Below the pieces are notes generated by a model that saw only the letters and a list, made by a program, of their open reading frames with translations, had not been told where the DNA came from and did no database searches. 64,000 nt of DNA. Source: Pseudomonas frederiksbergensis. GTDB taxonomy: Bacteria > Pseudomonadota > Gammaproteobacteria > Pseudomonadales > Pseudomonadaceae. Every line of letters starts with the position of its first letter. Within the stretch, counting starts at the first letter, position 1. The stretch covers positions 5,446,501 to 5,510,500 of the forward strand of contig NZ_CP017886.1 in NCBI RefSeq assembly GCF_001874645.1, read 5' to 3'. Positions 8,280 through 16,619 of the stretch are shown piece by piece. Made by a program: the position numbers and the translations under genes.

Positions 8280-9188
8280 ATGACCCTGTTGACGATTGCC
8301 ACCACCCAGATGCCCTGCACCTGGGACTTGCAACAGAACCTCGATCAGGCCGAGCAATGGGTACGTGAGGCGGCGGCGAAGGGCGCCCAGGTCATCCTGT
8401 TGCAGGAGCTGTTTGCCACACCGTATTTCTGTATCGAGCAAAGTCATAAACACTTGGCGCTGGCCGAAGAATATCAAGACAGCCGTGTACTCAAGCGTTT
8501 TGCCGCGCTGGCCAAGGAGTTGGGAGTGGTGCTGCCGCTGAGCTGGTTCGAGAAGGCGGGCAATGCCTACTTCAACTCGTTGAGCGTGGCCGATGCTGAT
8601 GGGCAACTGCTGGGGGTGTATCGCAAGACGCATATACCCAACGCCATCGGTTATCAGGAGAAGGAATACTTCAGCCCTGGCGATACCGGCTTTCGGGTCT
8701 GGGACACGGCTTTTGGGCGCATCGGTGTGGGCATCTGTTGGGATCAGTGGTTCCCCGAGACCGCACGCTGCCTGGCGTTGATGGGCGCCGAAGTCTTGCT
8801 GTTTCCCACCGCCATTGGCTCTGAACCCGGCTGCGCAGCACTGGATTCACGTGACCACTGGCAGATGACCATGCGCGGCCATGCGGCCGCAAACCTCCTG
8901 CCGGTGGTGGCCGCCAACCGCATCGGCCGAGAAGTGGCGACCACCGATCCAACCCTGCAGATGAACTTCTACGGCTCGTCCTTTATCTGCAACCACAAGG
9001 GCAAGCTCCTCGCCGAAGCTGACCGCGACAGCTGTGGTGTGCTGGTACACAGCCTGGACTTGTCCGCCATGCGCGAAGAGCGCCTGACCTGGGGCATCTA
9101 CCGCGACCGCCGTCCAGACATGTACGGGGCGCTGTTAAGCCAGGATGGTCGTCACATTAATGCTCGTTGGAATACTCAAGGGGTTTGA
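8280..9188 (+). CDS. aguB: N-carbamoylputrescine amidase
   Basis: 302 aa, carbon-nitrogen hydrolase (nitrilase) fold. The triad is visible: Glu43 in LLQELFATPYF, Lys116 in VYRKTHIP and Cys153 in GICWDQWFPE. The family enzyme converts N-carbamoylputrescine to putrescine, CO2 and ammonia, the second step after AguA. The ATG at 8280 follows GGAGG by 9 nt and starts 4 bp after the aguA stop; the open frame extends further upstream inside aguA but that part is not needed. The next gene starts 1 bp after its stop. Confidence 0.93.
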   Translation: MTLLTIATTQMPCTWDLQQNLDQAEQWVREAAAKGAQVILLQELFATPYFCIEQSHKHLALAEEYQDSRVLKRFAALAKELGVVLPLSWFEKAGNAYFNSLSVADADGQLLGVYRKTHIPNAIGYQEKEYFSPGDTGFRVWDTAFGRIGVGICWDQWFPETARCLALMGAEVLLFPTAIGSEPGCAALDSRDHWQMTMRGHAAANLLPVVAANRIGREVATTDPTLQMNFYGSSFICNHKGKLLAEADRDSCGVLVHSLDLSAMREERLTWGIYRDRRPDMYGALLSQDGRHINARWNTQGV

Positions 9189-9189
9189 C

Positions 9190-10290
9190 ATGAACGTTAC
9201 CAAAAAACTATTGCTCTGCTCCTTGGGGTTGGCGCTAAGCGGTGCCCTGTCGTCGGTGCAAGCGGAGGAAAAGACCCTGAGGTTGTACAACTGGGCCGAT
9301 TACTTCGCCGAGGACACCCTGTCCAGGTTCACCGCCGAAACCGGGATCAAGGTGATCTACGACGTCATGGATGGCAGTGAGACGCTGGAAGCCAAGATGA
9401 TGGCCGGCGGCAGTGGTTATGACCTGATCTTTCCGGGCGACACCGTTGGCGAGCGCCTGATGCGTGCCGGCAGCCTGCAGCCACTGGACAAGTCAAAGCT
9501 CACCGCCCTGGATGACATCGAGCCAGGTCTGCAGAAACTACGGACGCATTATCTCTATTCGAGCAAGGCCACCGTACCCTACACGTGGGGCACCATCGGC
9601 CTGACCTACAACGCCGAGCAGATTAACCAGCGCATGCCAGGTGCGCCGGTGAATAGCCTGGACTTGCTGTTCAAACCGGAACTGGCCGCCAAATTTGCGG
9701 ACTGCGGCATCTCCCTGATCGATTCGCCGGACGAAGTGCTGGCGGTCGCGCTCAACTACCTCGGCCGTGAGCCGCGCAGCGCCAAGCCGGAGGACCTGGA
9801 AGCGGCCAGTGAGCTTTTGCTCAAACTACGGCCGTACATCCGCAAATTCCAGTCACAACCGGTGACCGATCTGGTTAACGGCAACCTGTGCCTGTCGCTC
9901 GGTTACAGCGGGGATATGACGCAGGCACAACGGGCTGCAGATGCCGCAGGCAAGAAAACCACGTTCCGGTATCACATCCCGCGCGAGGGCACCACGGTGT
10001 GGATGGACACCATGGCGATCCCCGTCGACGCCAAGCATCCAGAATACGCCTATGCGTTCATCAACTTCGTCATGCGCCCGGAGAACATGGCAGCCATCAG
10101 TAACTTCACCGGTTACCCTACCTCCAACGCCAAGGCACGTCCGAGCGTCGATTCAATGATGCGTAACAACCCGGATATCTACCTCGATGAGGCCACTTAC
10201 GAACGACTGATCCCGGGCAAAGACATTCCCCAGGCTGATATGCGTGCGCGCATGCGTGCCTGGACCAAGTTCAAGACAGCCGCTAAATGA
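9190..10290 (+). CDS. Periplasmic polyamine-binding protein (PotF/SpuD type)
   Basis: 366 aa with a Sec signal (MNVTKKLLLCSLGLALSGALSSVQA, cleavage before EEKT). The mature part begins LRLYNWADYFAEDTL and contains GSGYDLIFPGD and VPYTWGTIGLTYN, the pattern of putrescine/spermidine binding proteins PotF and SpuD. It binds a polyamine in the periplasm, normally for an ABC importer. It directly follows aguB. No ABC permease or ATPase gene is present in the cluster, so it must share a transporter encoded elsewhere or serve as a sensor. Matches the position of agu2C in the P. aeruginosa operon as I remember it. Confidence 0.9.
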   Translation: MNVTKKLLLCSLGLALSGALSSVQAEEKTLRLYNWADYFAEDTLSRFTAETGIKVIYDVMDGSETLEAKMMAGGSGYDLIFPGDTVGERLMRAGSLQPLDKSKLTALDDIEPGLQKLRTHYLYSSKATVPYTWGTIGLTYNAEQINQRMPGAPVNSLDLLFKPELAAKFADCGISLIDSPDEVLAVALNYLGREPRSAKPEDLEAASELLLKLRPYIRKFQSQPVTDLVNGNLCLSLGYSGDMTQAQRAADAAGKKTTFRYHIPREGTTVWMDTMAIPVDAKHPEYAYAFINFVMRPENMAAISNFTGYPTSNAKARPSVDSMMRNNPDIYLDEATYERLIPGKDIPQADMRARMRAWTKFKTAAK

Positions 10291-10394
10291 CGGCAAGCCG
10301 ATCTCCAGAGGGTCGGCGTTGCCCCAGATGGAAAAATTGGCGGCTGCAGGCGCAGTCCGCCAAGACAAAGCCCGACAGGAACAGAGAGGTACAG

Positions 10395-11519
10395 ATGTCG
10401 ACACGTCGTGAATTCATCAAGCAGGTATCGGTCGTTGCCAGTCTGGGCGCAGCCACGTCCATGGGGCTGGGCCTCAATGCGTCCCGGGTGCAGGCAGCCA
10501 TCAAAGGCCGCTGGCATATGCCGGATGAGGGCGACAAACACCAGCAGGCCTTTATCGCCTTTGGGGCACAGGAGGCCATCCACGAGGACTTCACGCCTTA
10601 CGTGCAAGATGCCTTGGGCCGAATCGCCCGCACCATCGCCAACTATGAGCCGGTCACCGTGTTCTGCCGTGAGAGCGAGCGGGATCTGGCTGAAGAAAAA
10701 TGCGGTACGAGCAACATCACCTTGGTTGTCACGGAGCTGGACGATATCTGGATGCGCGATATCGGGGCCAACTTCGTCATCGATGGAGAAGGTGGGCTCG
10801 GCGCCGTGGATTTCAACTTCAACGGCTGGGGCAACAAACAGCAGCATGCCGATGACGCGCAGCTGGCCGCTTTGGCCGCCCGGACAACGGGTGCCAGCTA
10901 TATCCGCAGCCAACTGGTTGGCGAGGGTGGCGGTATCGAAGTGGATGGCCACGGCACGGGGATCATGACCGAAAGTAGCTGGATCAATACCAACCGCAAT
11001 CCCGGTTGGAGCAAGGCAGACGTAGAGGAAGAACTGAAGAACAGGCTTGGCTTGCGAAAAATCATCTGGCTGCCTGGAATCAAAGGCAAGGACATCACCG
11101 ATGCCCATGTCGACTTCTACGCCCGCTTTGTCAAACCTGGGGTACTGATCGCCAACCTCGACAACGACCCTGAGTCTTATGACCATAAAGTGACGCTTGC
11201 CCATTTGGACATTCTCAAGAATGCCACTGATGCCGATGGCCACCCGCTGCAAGTGCACACCGTATCGCCTCCGCTCAATCCACGAACGAGTATGTTCAGC
11301 AAAAGCAATCCAGACTTCGCCGCGGGCTATATCAACTACTTCGTGATCAATGGTGCGGTCATTGCGCCCGAGTTTGGTGACAAAGCGGCAGATACGAAAG
11401 CCTTTGATCTGTTGTCTGAGCTCTACCCGGACCGAGAGGTGGTGCAGCTCAATATCGACGCAATCTCCGCCGGTGGTGGCGGTATCCACTGTGTGACCAG
11501 TCACCAACCTTTGGCTTAG
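10395..11519 (+). CDS. Exported (Tat) agmatine deiminase paralogue
   Basis: 374 aa. The N-terminus MSTRREFIKQVSVVASLGAATSMGLGLNASRVQA is a twin-arginine signal (RREFIK), so the folded enzyme is exported. The rest is an agmatine-deiminase-family domain with every catalytic element kept: WMRDIGANFV, LVGEGGGIEVDGHGT, DITDAHVDFYARF and Cys366 in GGGGIHCVTSHQP. It is only distantly like the AguA of this same cluster. Its substrate may be periplasmic agmatine or another guanidino compound. It corresponds to agu2A' in the agu2ABCA' arrangement. The 104-bp gap before it contains an imperfect GCCGA/TCGGC hairpin (10297-10316). Confidence 0.88.
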   Translation: MSTRREFIKQVSVVASLGAATSMGLGLNASRVQAAIKGRWHMPDEGDKHQQAFIAFGAQEAIHEDFTPYVQDALGRIARTIANYEPVTVFCRESERDLAEEKCGTSNITLVVTELDDIWMRDIGANFVIDGEGGLGAVDFNFNGWGNKQQHADDAQLAALAARTTGASYIRSQLVGEGGGIEVDGHGTGIMTESSWINTNRNPGWSKADVEEELKNRLGLRKIIWLPGIKGKDITDAHVDFYARFVKPGVLIANLDNDPESYDHKVTLAHLDILKNATDADGHPLQVHTVSPPLNPRTSMFSKSNPDFAAGYINYFVINGAVIAPEFGDKAADTKAFDLLSELYPDREVVQLNIDAISAGGGGIHCVTSHQPLA

Positions 11520-11673
11520 CCTGAAGGTATTTATTTATGCGTTTTTCGAATAGCTGGATGAATTAATAACGTTCGAAACCTGGCACTGATCCTCTTAAAT
11601 TGTAGGCATGTAGCGCGGTCAGAGTGATGACAAAGATGCTCTGCGCGCATGGATCGTGAAGGAGTGGCAGGCA

Positions 11674-12975
11674 TTGAACAATGTATGTGGCTGGATCGCC
11701 CTGGCGGGTGAATCGCCCCAGCGGCCGAAGCTGACAGGCTCGCAGAAAACCGACTGGCTGATTATCGGTGGTGGCATTACCGGCCTTTCGGCCGCCCACA
11801 GTCTGGCGCAGATGTTTCCCCAGCAGCGCATCGTGCTGCTCGACCGCCAACGTGTGGCTCAGGGGGCTTCGGCGCGTAATTCGGGGTTTGTCGTCAGCCA
11901 TGAATTGCCGGGGCTCGACGAACTGATCGGCCAGCCCGGCCATGATGCCTATCAGCTCGCTTCGCGCATTGGCGTCGCTGCAGGCAAAGAGGTGCGCCAG
12001 CGCATTGCCGAGCTCGACATCAAGTGCGAATTCAGCGAAGCCGGCTACCACTTTGCGGTCCACCAGCCGCAGCGGCTGGATCACAGCGAGCAGTGTGTCG
12101 CTACCCTCAACGCCGCCGGTGCCAGCGCCTCAAGCCTGGAGGGCAAAGCCTTGCAGCAGCGACTGGGGAGCCGCTTCTACCAGCGGGCGATCCACTGCGC
12201 TGGCGGCAATGGCTTGTTGCAGCCGGCCAAGTACGTCAAAGGTCTGTTGGACCGGTTGCCGGCTCAGGTCGAGGTTTACGAGAACAGCAGCGTCGATGAC
12301 CTGCAACCGATCGCCGGCAAGGGTTGGCGGGCGCGGACCGCTGAGGGTGAAGTCGAGGCCGCGCAAGTGCTGGTCTGCGTGGGGGCCTTTCTGCCCCGGG
12401 TCGGCCTGCATCGCAGTGGCACCTTCGCCCTGGAACTGAGCGCCAGCATCACTCGGCCCCTGACCGGTGAGCCTTGGCAAACGCTCTTCGACGACCAGGG
12501 CTGGGGCGTGCTCTCGACCTTGCCGGGTGGGGCAACGGTGCGCCTGCTGCCGGGTCGCCGCCTGTTGATCCGCAATACCGTCGAATATCGCCAGCGCGAC
12601 CTTAACGGGTCCGACCTTGCAGCGCGTCAGCACCAGCACCTGCTGGGTTTGCAGAAACGCTTTCCCGGTATCACGGCGACAGATCTGCAGCACACCTGGA
12701 CCGGGCACCTGAGCGCTACCCGTTCCGGCGAACCGTATTTCAGTCGCATCGCCGAGCGCCTGCACGGGGTGGCCGGCTGCAATGGCTCCGGGGTCGCGCG
12801 CGGCACCCTGTGGGGGCGGCTGCTGGCGGAAATGGCCGCTGGCAGCGACTCCCCGGTGTTGCGCGATGTCCTTGCCCAGGCCCGGCCCGGCTACCTGCCG
12901 CCTCGGCCGTTATTCGACATCGGTGCGACATTGCGTATGGGCTGGGAAGTCCGGCGCGCCCGACACGAACGTTAA
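11674..12975 (+). CDS. FAD-dependent amine oxidoreductase (PuuB/DadA-like)
   Basis: 433 aa from TTG at 11674, which has AAGGAG 9 nt upstream; GTG at 11656 would add 6 residues but lacks a ribosome site. The Rossmann motif DWLIIGGGITGLSAAHSLA lies near residues 27-45, ARNSGFVVS near 68, and the C-terminal FAD contacts near GYFSRIAERLHGVAGCNGSGVARG. This is the DAO/gamma-glutamylputrescine oxidase (PuuB) group, which oxidises secondary or primary amines to aldehydes. Between the exported deiminase and a second polyamine-binding protein it probably oxidises a polyamine-derived product. Exact substrate unknown. Confidence 0.82.
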   Translation: MNNVCGWIALAGESPQRPKLTGSQKTDWLIIGGGITGLSAAHSLAQMFPQQRIVLLDRQRVAQGASARNSGFVVSHELPGLDELIGQPGHDAYQLASRIGVAAGKEVRQRIAELDIKCEFSEAGYHFAVHQPQRLDHSEQCVATLNAAGASASSLEGKALQQRLGSRFYQRAIHCAGGNGLLQPAKYVKGLLDRLPAQVEVYENSSVDDLQPIAGKGWRARTAEGEVEAAQVLVCVGAFLPRVGLHRSGTFALELSASITRPLTGEPWQTLFDDQGWGVLSTLPGGATVRLLPGRRLLIRNTVEYRQRDLNGSDLAARQHQHLLGLQKRFPGITATDLQHTWTGHLSATRSGEPYFSRIAERLHGVAGCNGSGVARGTLWGRLLAEMAAGSDSPVLRDVLAQARPGYLPPRPLFDIGATLRMGWEVRRARHER

Positions 12976-12980
12976 CCGCC

Positions 12981-12997
12981 GCAGCGAGGTTCGCTGC
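12981..12997 (+). promoter_or_regulatory. Intercistronic stem-loop before the second binding-protein gene
   Basis: GCAGCGA / TCGCTGC form a perfect 7-bp stem with a 3-base loop, 5 bp after the oxidoreductase stop. It is followed by ACAACAAGAG (a CA-rich motif like Hfq/Crc targets) and the ribosome site GAGAGG. Such hairpins often protect the message of a highly expressed binding protein; the Crc target reading is inference. Confidence 0.4.
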
Positions 12998-13024
12998 ACT
13001 ATTACAACAAGAGAGGTCGGCACC

Positions 13025-14113
13025 ATGATCAATCGCACAACCACGGCACTGTTAACCCTGGCGTTGTCTGCAGGTGCAGTGCAGGCGGCAGACTCCGTCA
13101 GCATTGCCAACTGGAGTGACTACATCGCTCCCGACACCCTGACCAACTTCACTCGTCAGACCGGGATCAAGACCACTTACGATGTCATCGACAGCAACGA
13201 AACCACCGAGGCCAAGCTGATGACTGGTGGCAGCGGTTATGACGTGGTCAGCCCCTCCAACCACTTCTTGCCGCGGCTGATTCAGGCCGGGGCGATCCAG
13301 CCGCTGGACAAGAGCAAACTGCCGAACTGGAAAAATCTCGATCCCCAGTTGATGAAGACGCTCGAAGCCAGCGATCCGGGCAACCGCTACGCGATTCCGT
13401 ACATGTGGGTCACGGTGGGTATTGGCTACAACGTCGACAAGATCAAGGCGATTTTCGGCGATACCGATGTGACTCAATCCTGGCAGATGCTGTTCAAGCC
13501 CGAGAACATCCAGAAGCTCAAACAGTGCGGCGTGGCTTTTCTCGATAACCCGACGCAAATGGTGCCGATCACGCTCAACGCCCTGGGTATCGATCCTCAC
13601 AGCGAGCAGCCGGCTGACCTGAAGCGCGCCGAGCAGGCGTTGCAGGCCATCCGTCCGTCGATCCTGTATTTCCATTCATCCAAATACGTCAGCGACCTGG
13701 CCAACGGCAATATCTGCGTGGCCATCGGCTTCAGCGGCGACGTGTTGCAGGCGATGGCCACTGCGAAGCAGGCCAAGAATGGGGTGAACCTCGGCTACAG
13801 CATTCCCAGGGAAGGTTCCACCGTCGCCGTGGACATGGTGGCTATCCCGAAGGGCGCGCCGGACCTGGATAACGCCTACGCCTACTTGAACTACCTGCTG
13901 GACCCGCAGGTGATCGCCAACATCAGTAATGCCGTGCAATACCCCAACGGCAACGCTGCGTCGCTGCCGTACATCGAACCGCAGCTGCGCAACAATCCGG
14001 TGGCCTACCCACCGCAAGCGGTGCTCGATACCCTGTTTCCGATCAAGACCATGTCGCCCGCCGGGATGCGCCTGAGCAGCCGTCTATGGACTCAGATCAA
14101 AAGCGGAACATAA
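13025..14113 (+). CDS. Periplasmic polyamine-binding protein (PotF/SpuD type), second copy
   Basis: 362 aa. Sec signal MINRTTTALLTLALSAGAVQA, then DSVSIANWSDYIAPDTLTNF and GGSGYDVVSPSNHFLPRLI, closer to PotF/SpuD than the copy at 9190 (for example the SNHFLPRLI segment). IPYMWVTVGIGYN and the late region with SIPREGSTVAVDMVAIP complete the ligand-binding pattern. GAGAGG is 8 nt before the ATG. It is the last gene of the polyamine cluster. As with the first copy, no membrane permease or ATPase gene lies nearby. Confidence 0.9.
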   Translation: MINRTTTALLTLALSAGAVQAADSVSIANWSDYIAPDTLTNFTRQTGIKTTYDVIDSNETTEAKLMTGGSGYDVVSPSNHFLPRLIQAGAIQPLDKSKLPNWKNLDPQLMKTLEASDPGNRYAIPYMWVTVGIGYNVDKIKAIFGDTDVTQSWQMLFKPENIQKLKQCGVAFLDNPTQMVPITLNALGIDPHSEQPADLKRAEQALQAIRPSILYFHSSKYVSDLANGNICVAIGFSGDVLQAMATAKQAKNGVNLGYSIPREGSTVAVDMVAIPKGAPDLDNAYAYLNYLLDPQVIANISNAVQYPNGNAASLPYIEPQLRNNPVAYPPQAVLDTLFPIKTMSPAGMRLSSRLWTQIKSGT

Positions 14114-14214
14114 CCCCGCGCCCACACAAACGCAGGTCGGCAACGCCAGCCTGCGCTTGGCCGAGGCGCTCGAAGCACCGCAGCAAGGATGCTGCCTTCA
14201 GGCTGTCATCCACT

Positions 14215-15108
14215 TCAACTGCGCTCTTGTGCGAGTTCCGTCACCAAGAATTCGATGAACGCCCGAGTCTTCTGCGGAACCCGACGTGCAGACGAGTAAA
14301 CCGCGTTGATGGTGATCGGCGGGGCTTGCCATTCGCACAACACCGCTACCAGCCTGCCGGCCGCCAGAGCCTCTTCAACGATGAAACCTGGCAGCAAGGC
14401 GATCCCCATGCCGGCCTCGGCGGCTTGGGCCAGCAGGTCGCCATTGTTGGCATGCAGCGGGCCGGTGACGTGCACGCGCTGCGTCTCGTTGCCGTTGCTC
14501 AGTTGCAGGCTGACGCCGCTCTGCAGATAGCCATAATTCAAGCATTGGTGTGCGCTCAGGTCCTTTGGCGATTGCGGTGTGCCCGCGCGCTCAAGATAGG
14601 CCGGGGAGGCGACCATGATCCGCGGAGCGGGCGCCAACAGTCGGGCCACCAGGGAGGAGTCCGGCAGGCTCGCGATGCGGATGGTCACATCGAAGCCGCC
14701 GCGTACCGGGTCGACCTGCTGGTCACTCAGGACCAGTTGCAGCTCGATGTTCGGATGCTGCTCATGAAACAACGGGATCAGCGGGCCGAGCCGTCGCAGA
14801 CCGAACGACATCGGTGCGTTGACCCGCAGCACGCCGCGTAGTTCGCCAATTCCGTTACGCGCACGTTGCTCGGCTTCGTCCACCGAAGCGATCACTTCAC
14901 GCGCCGCTTCGTAGTACTCCGCGCCGGCCTCGGTCAGATGCAGGCTGCGCGTCGTGCGCTGAAGCAGTTGCACACCGATGGCCTCTTCCAGTGCCTGAAT
15001 TTGTTTGCTGACTTTTGAGCGTGGCACATCCATCGCTCGGGCTGCGGCGGCAAAGCCGTTTGCGCCGACGGTGGCGACAAAAGCACGCATGCATTCGATC
15101 CGGTCCAA
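14215..15108 (-). CDS. LysR-family regulator (CrgA-like)
   Basis: 297 aa. The HTH reads MRAFVATVGANGFAAAARAMDVPRSKVSKQIQALE (~7-41), of the CrgA/DhcR branch. The effector domain carries LRVNAPMSFGLRRLGPLIP (~93-111). The start is TTG at 15108: AGGGA lies 5 nt upstream, and the next in-frame ATG (15090) would remove part of helix 1. It is divergent from the isochorismatase-type gene (176 bp apart) and probably controls it. Confidence 0.9.
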   Translation of the reverse strand: MDRIECMRAFVATVGANGFAAAARAMDVPRSKVSKQIQALEEAIGVQLLQRTTRSLHLTEAGAEYYEAAREVIASVDEAEQRARNGIGELRGVLRVNAPMSFGLRRLGPLIPLFHEQHPNIELQLVLSDQQVDPVRGGFDVTIRIASLPDSSLVARLLAPAPRIMVASPAYLERAGTPQSPKDLSAHQCLNYGYLQSGVSLQLSNGNETQRVHVTGPLHANNGDLLAQAAEAGMGIALLPGFIVEEALAAGRLVAVLCEWQAPPITINAVYSSARRVPQKTRAFIEFLVTELAQERS

Positions 15109-15284
15109 GACTGTCCCTATTTTGGAAATAATGATTATGAATTTTAGGTGATTGTTTCTGTTTTATCCAGAGCCTACATTAGGTTCCAAGCCGGTAGCGC
15201 ACCGCCTCCAACGAGAGTACGCACCGAGCCTTGCAGTCAATCGAACTCATTCATCCAGAACACCGACATCAAAAGGAACACGCC

Positions 15285-15929
15285 ATGTCTATCCGTGAAT
15301 TGCTCAACCCAACCAACTCCGCTCTGATCCTGATCGACCACCAGCCGCAAATGTCGTTCGGCGTGCAATCGATCGACCGTCAGACCTTGAAGAACAACAC
15401 CGTTGCGCTGGCCAAAGCCGCGAAGATTTTCAACGTGCCGACCATTTTGACGTCGGTCGAAACCGAAAGCTTCAGCGGCTACATCTGGCCGGAATTGCTG
15501 AGTGTGTTTCCGGATCAGCAGCCGATCGAGCGCACTTCGATGAACTCTTGGGAAGACAAGAAACTGGTGGAGGCGGTGAAGGCCACCGGTCGCAAGAAAC
15601 TGATCATGGCCGCGCTCTGGACTGAAGTGTGCTTGAACTTCCCGGCGCTGGAAGCACTGGCCGAAGGCTACGAGGTGTACATCGTCACCGACGCATCGGG
15701 TGGGACCACCAAAGAAGCTCACGACATGTCGGTGCAGCGGATGATCCAGGCTGGAGCGGTGCCGGTGACCTGGCAGCAAGTGTTGCTCGAGTACCAGCGT
15801 GACTGGGCACACAAAGAGACTTACGACGCGGTGATGGACCTGGTGCGGGAACACAGTGGTGCTTACGGCATGGGCGTGGATTACGCCTACACCATGGTGC
15901 ACAAGGCGCCGCAACGTCAGGTCAAGTGA
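15285..15929 (+). CDS. Isochorismatase-family hydrolase (YcaC-like)
   Basis: 214 aa, cysteine-hydrolase fold. Catalytic candidates are Asp in LILIDHQPQMSFGV (~18), Lys in ATGRKKLIMAALWTEVCL (~105) and Cys about 117 in WTEVCLNFPAL; TDASGGTTKEAHDM follows as in YcaC-type proteins of unknown substrate. AAAAGGA precedes the ATG. The gene is divergent from a CrgA-like LysR regulator and is followed in the same direction by a monooxygenase-domain membrane protein after a strong hairpin. No substrate is proposed. Confidence 0.87.
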   Translation: MSIRELLNPTNSALILIDHQPQMSFGVQSIDRQTLKNNTVALAKAAKIFNVPTILTSVETESFSGYIWPELLSVFPDQQPIERTSMNSWEDKKLVEAVKATGRKKLIMAALWTEVCLNFPALEALAEGYEVYIVTDASGGTTKEAHDMSVQRMIQAGAVPVTWQQVLLEYQRDWAHKETYDAVMDLVREHSGAYGMGVDYAYTMVHKAPQRQVK

Positions 15930-15954
15930 GCCGCAAAAAAAATACAGAGGCTCA

Positions 15955-15976
15955 ACGGCGCAGTTCGCTGCGCCGT
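15955..15976 (+). promoter_or_regulatory. 9-bp hairpin with TTCG tetraloop
   Basis: ACGGCGCAG (15955-15963), loop TTCG, CTGCGCCGT (15968-15976): a perfect 9-bp stem closed by the extra-stable UUCG tetraloop. No T-run follows on the + strand, so it is not a classic terminator; it sits 25 bp after one gene and 32 bp before the next and may stabilise or separate the two transcripts. Confidence 0.6.
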
Positions 15977-16008
15977 CACAGCCTGGGGTCATGGTCGGAG
16001 AGTCAGTC

Positions 16009-16611
16009 ATGAACATCGAATTGTCGGAAGGCGTAGTCACACTGCTGGTGCGCCACCGGGTCAAAAAGGGCGGGGATGAGGCGTACGAAAACTGGTTGCG
16101 TCGTACCATCGCCATGGCGCGCACATATCCAGGGCATCTGGGCATTGATGTGATGCGCGGGCAAAGCCTGGGGCTGGCTCAGTTCACCAGTGTGCTGCGC
16201 TTCGCCACGACTGAACAATTGCAGCATTGGCTTGACTCCGAGGATCGCCGCAAGCTGGTCGAAGAGGCGCAGCCATTGCTCGCCGATGGTGACCAGACCG
16301 AGGTCAATACCCACCACGAGTTCTGGTTTACCCCGGTCGATGCTGCCACGCCGTCCCCACCACCACGCTGGAAACAGGCCTGCATAACCTTTTTGGTGAT
16401 CCTGCCCTTGAGCTTTCTGGTACCGATGCTGTTCAAGCCTCTGTTCGGCTGGCAGCCCTGGCTGGGCGGCTATGTGCAAGGCAATGTGCTGATCACGGCA
16501 AGCATTGTGCTGCTGGTGGTCTACGTGTTCATGCCTCGGGTGACGCACCTGTTCGGAAAGTGGCTGCAGCCGCAATCGGGCTCATGCGCGAGGTCATCGA
16601 CTGAGCGGTAG
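16009..16611 (+). CDS. Antibiotic-biosynthesis-monooxygenase (ABM) domain membrane protein
   Basis: 200 aa. Residues 1-95 form an ABM/DUF4188-like alpha-beta domain (VTLLVRHRVKKGGDEAYENWLRR, YPGHLGIDVMRG). Two membrane segments follow: ACITFLVILPLSFLVPMLF (~125-143) and NVLITASIVLLVVYVFMP (~163-180). ABM domains bind small hydrophobic molecules; membrane-tethered versions are common in proteobacteria and mostly uncharacterised. ATG 16009 has GGAG about 10 nt upstream. The last 58 bases recur as a decayed copy at 5641-5698. Confidence 0.82.
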   Translation: MNIELSEGVVTLLVRHRVKKGGDEAYENWLRRTIAMARTYPGHLGIDVMRGQSLGLAQFTSVLRFATTEQLQHWLDSEDRRKLVEEAQPLLADGDQTEVNTHHEFWFTPVDAATPSPPPRWKQACITFLVILPLSFLVPMLFKPLFGWQPWLGGYVQGNVLITASIVLLVVYVFMPRVTHLFGKWLQPQSGSCARSSTER

Positions 16612-16619
16612 AGATGCTC

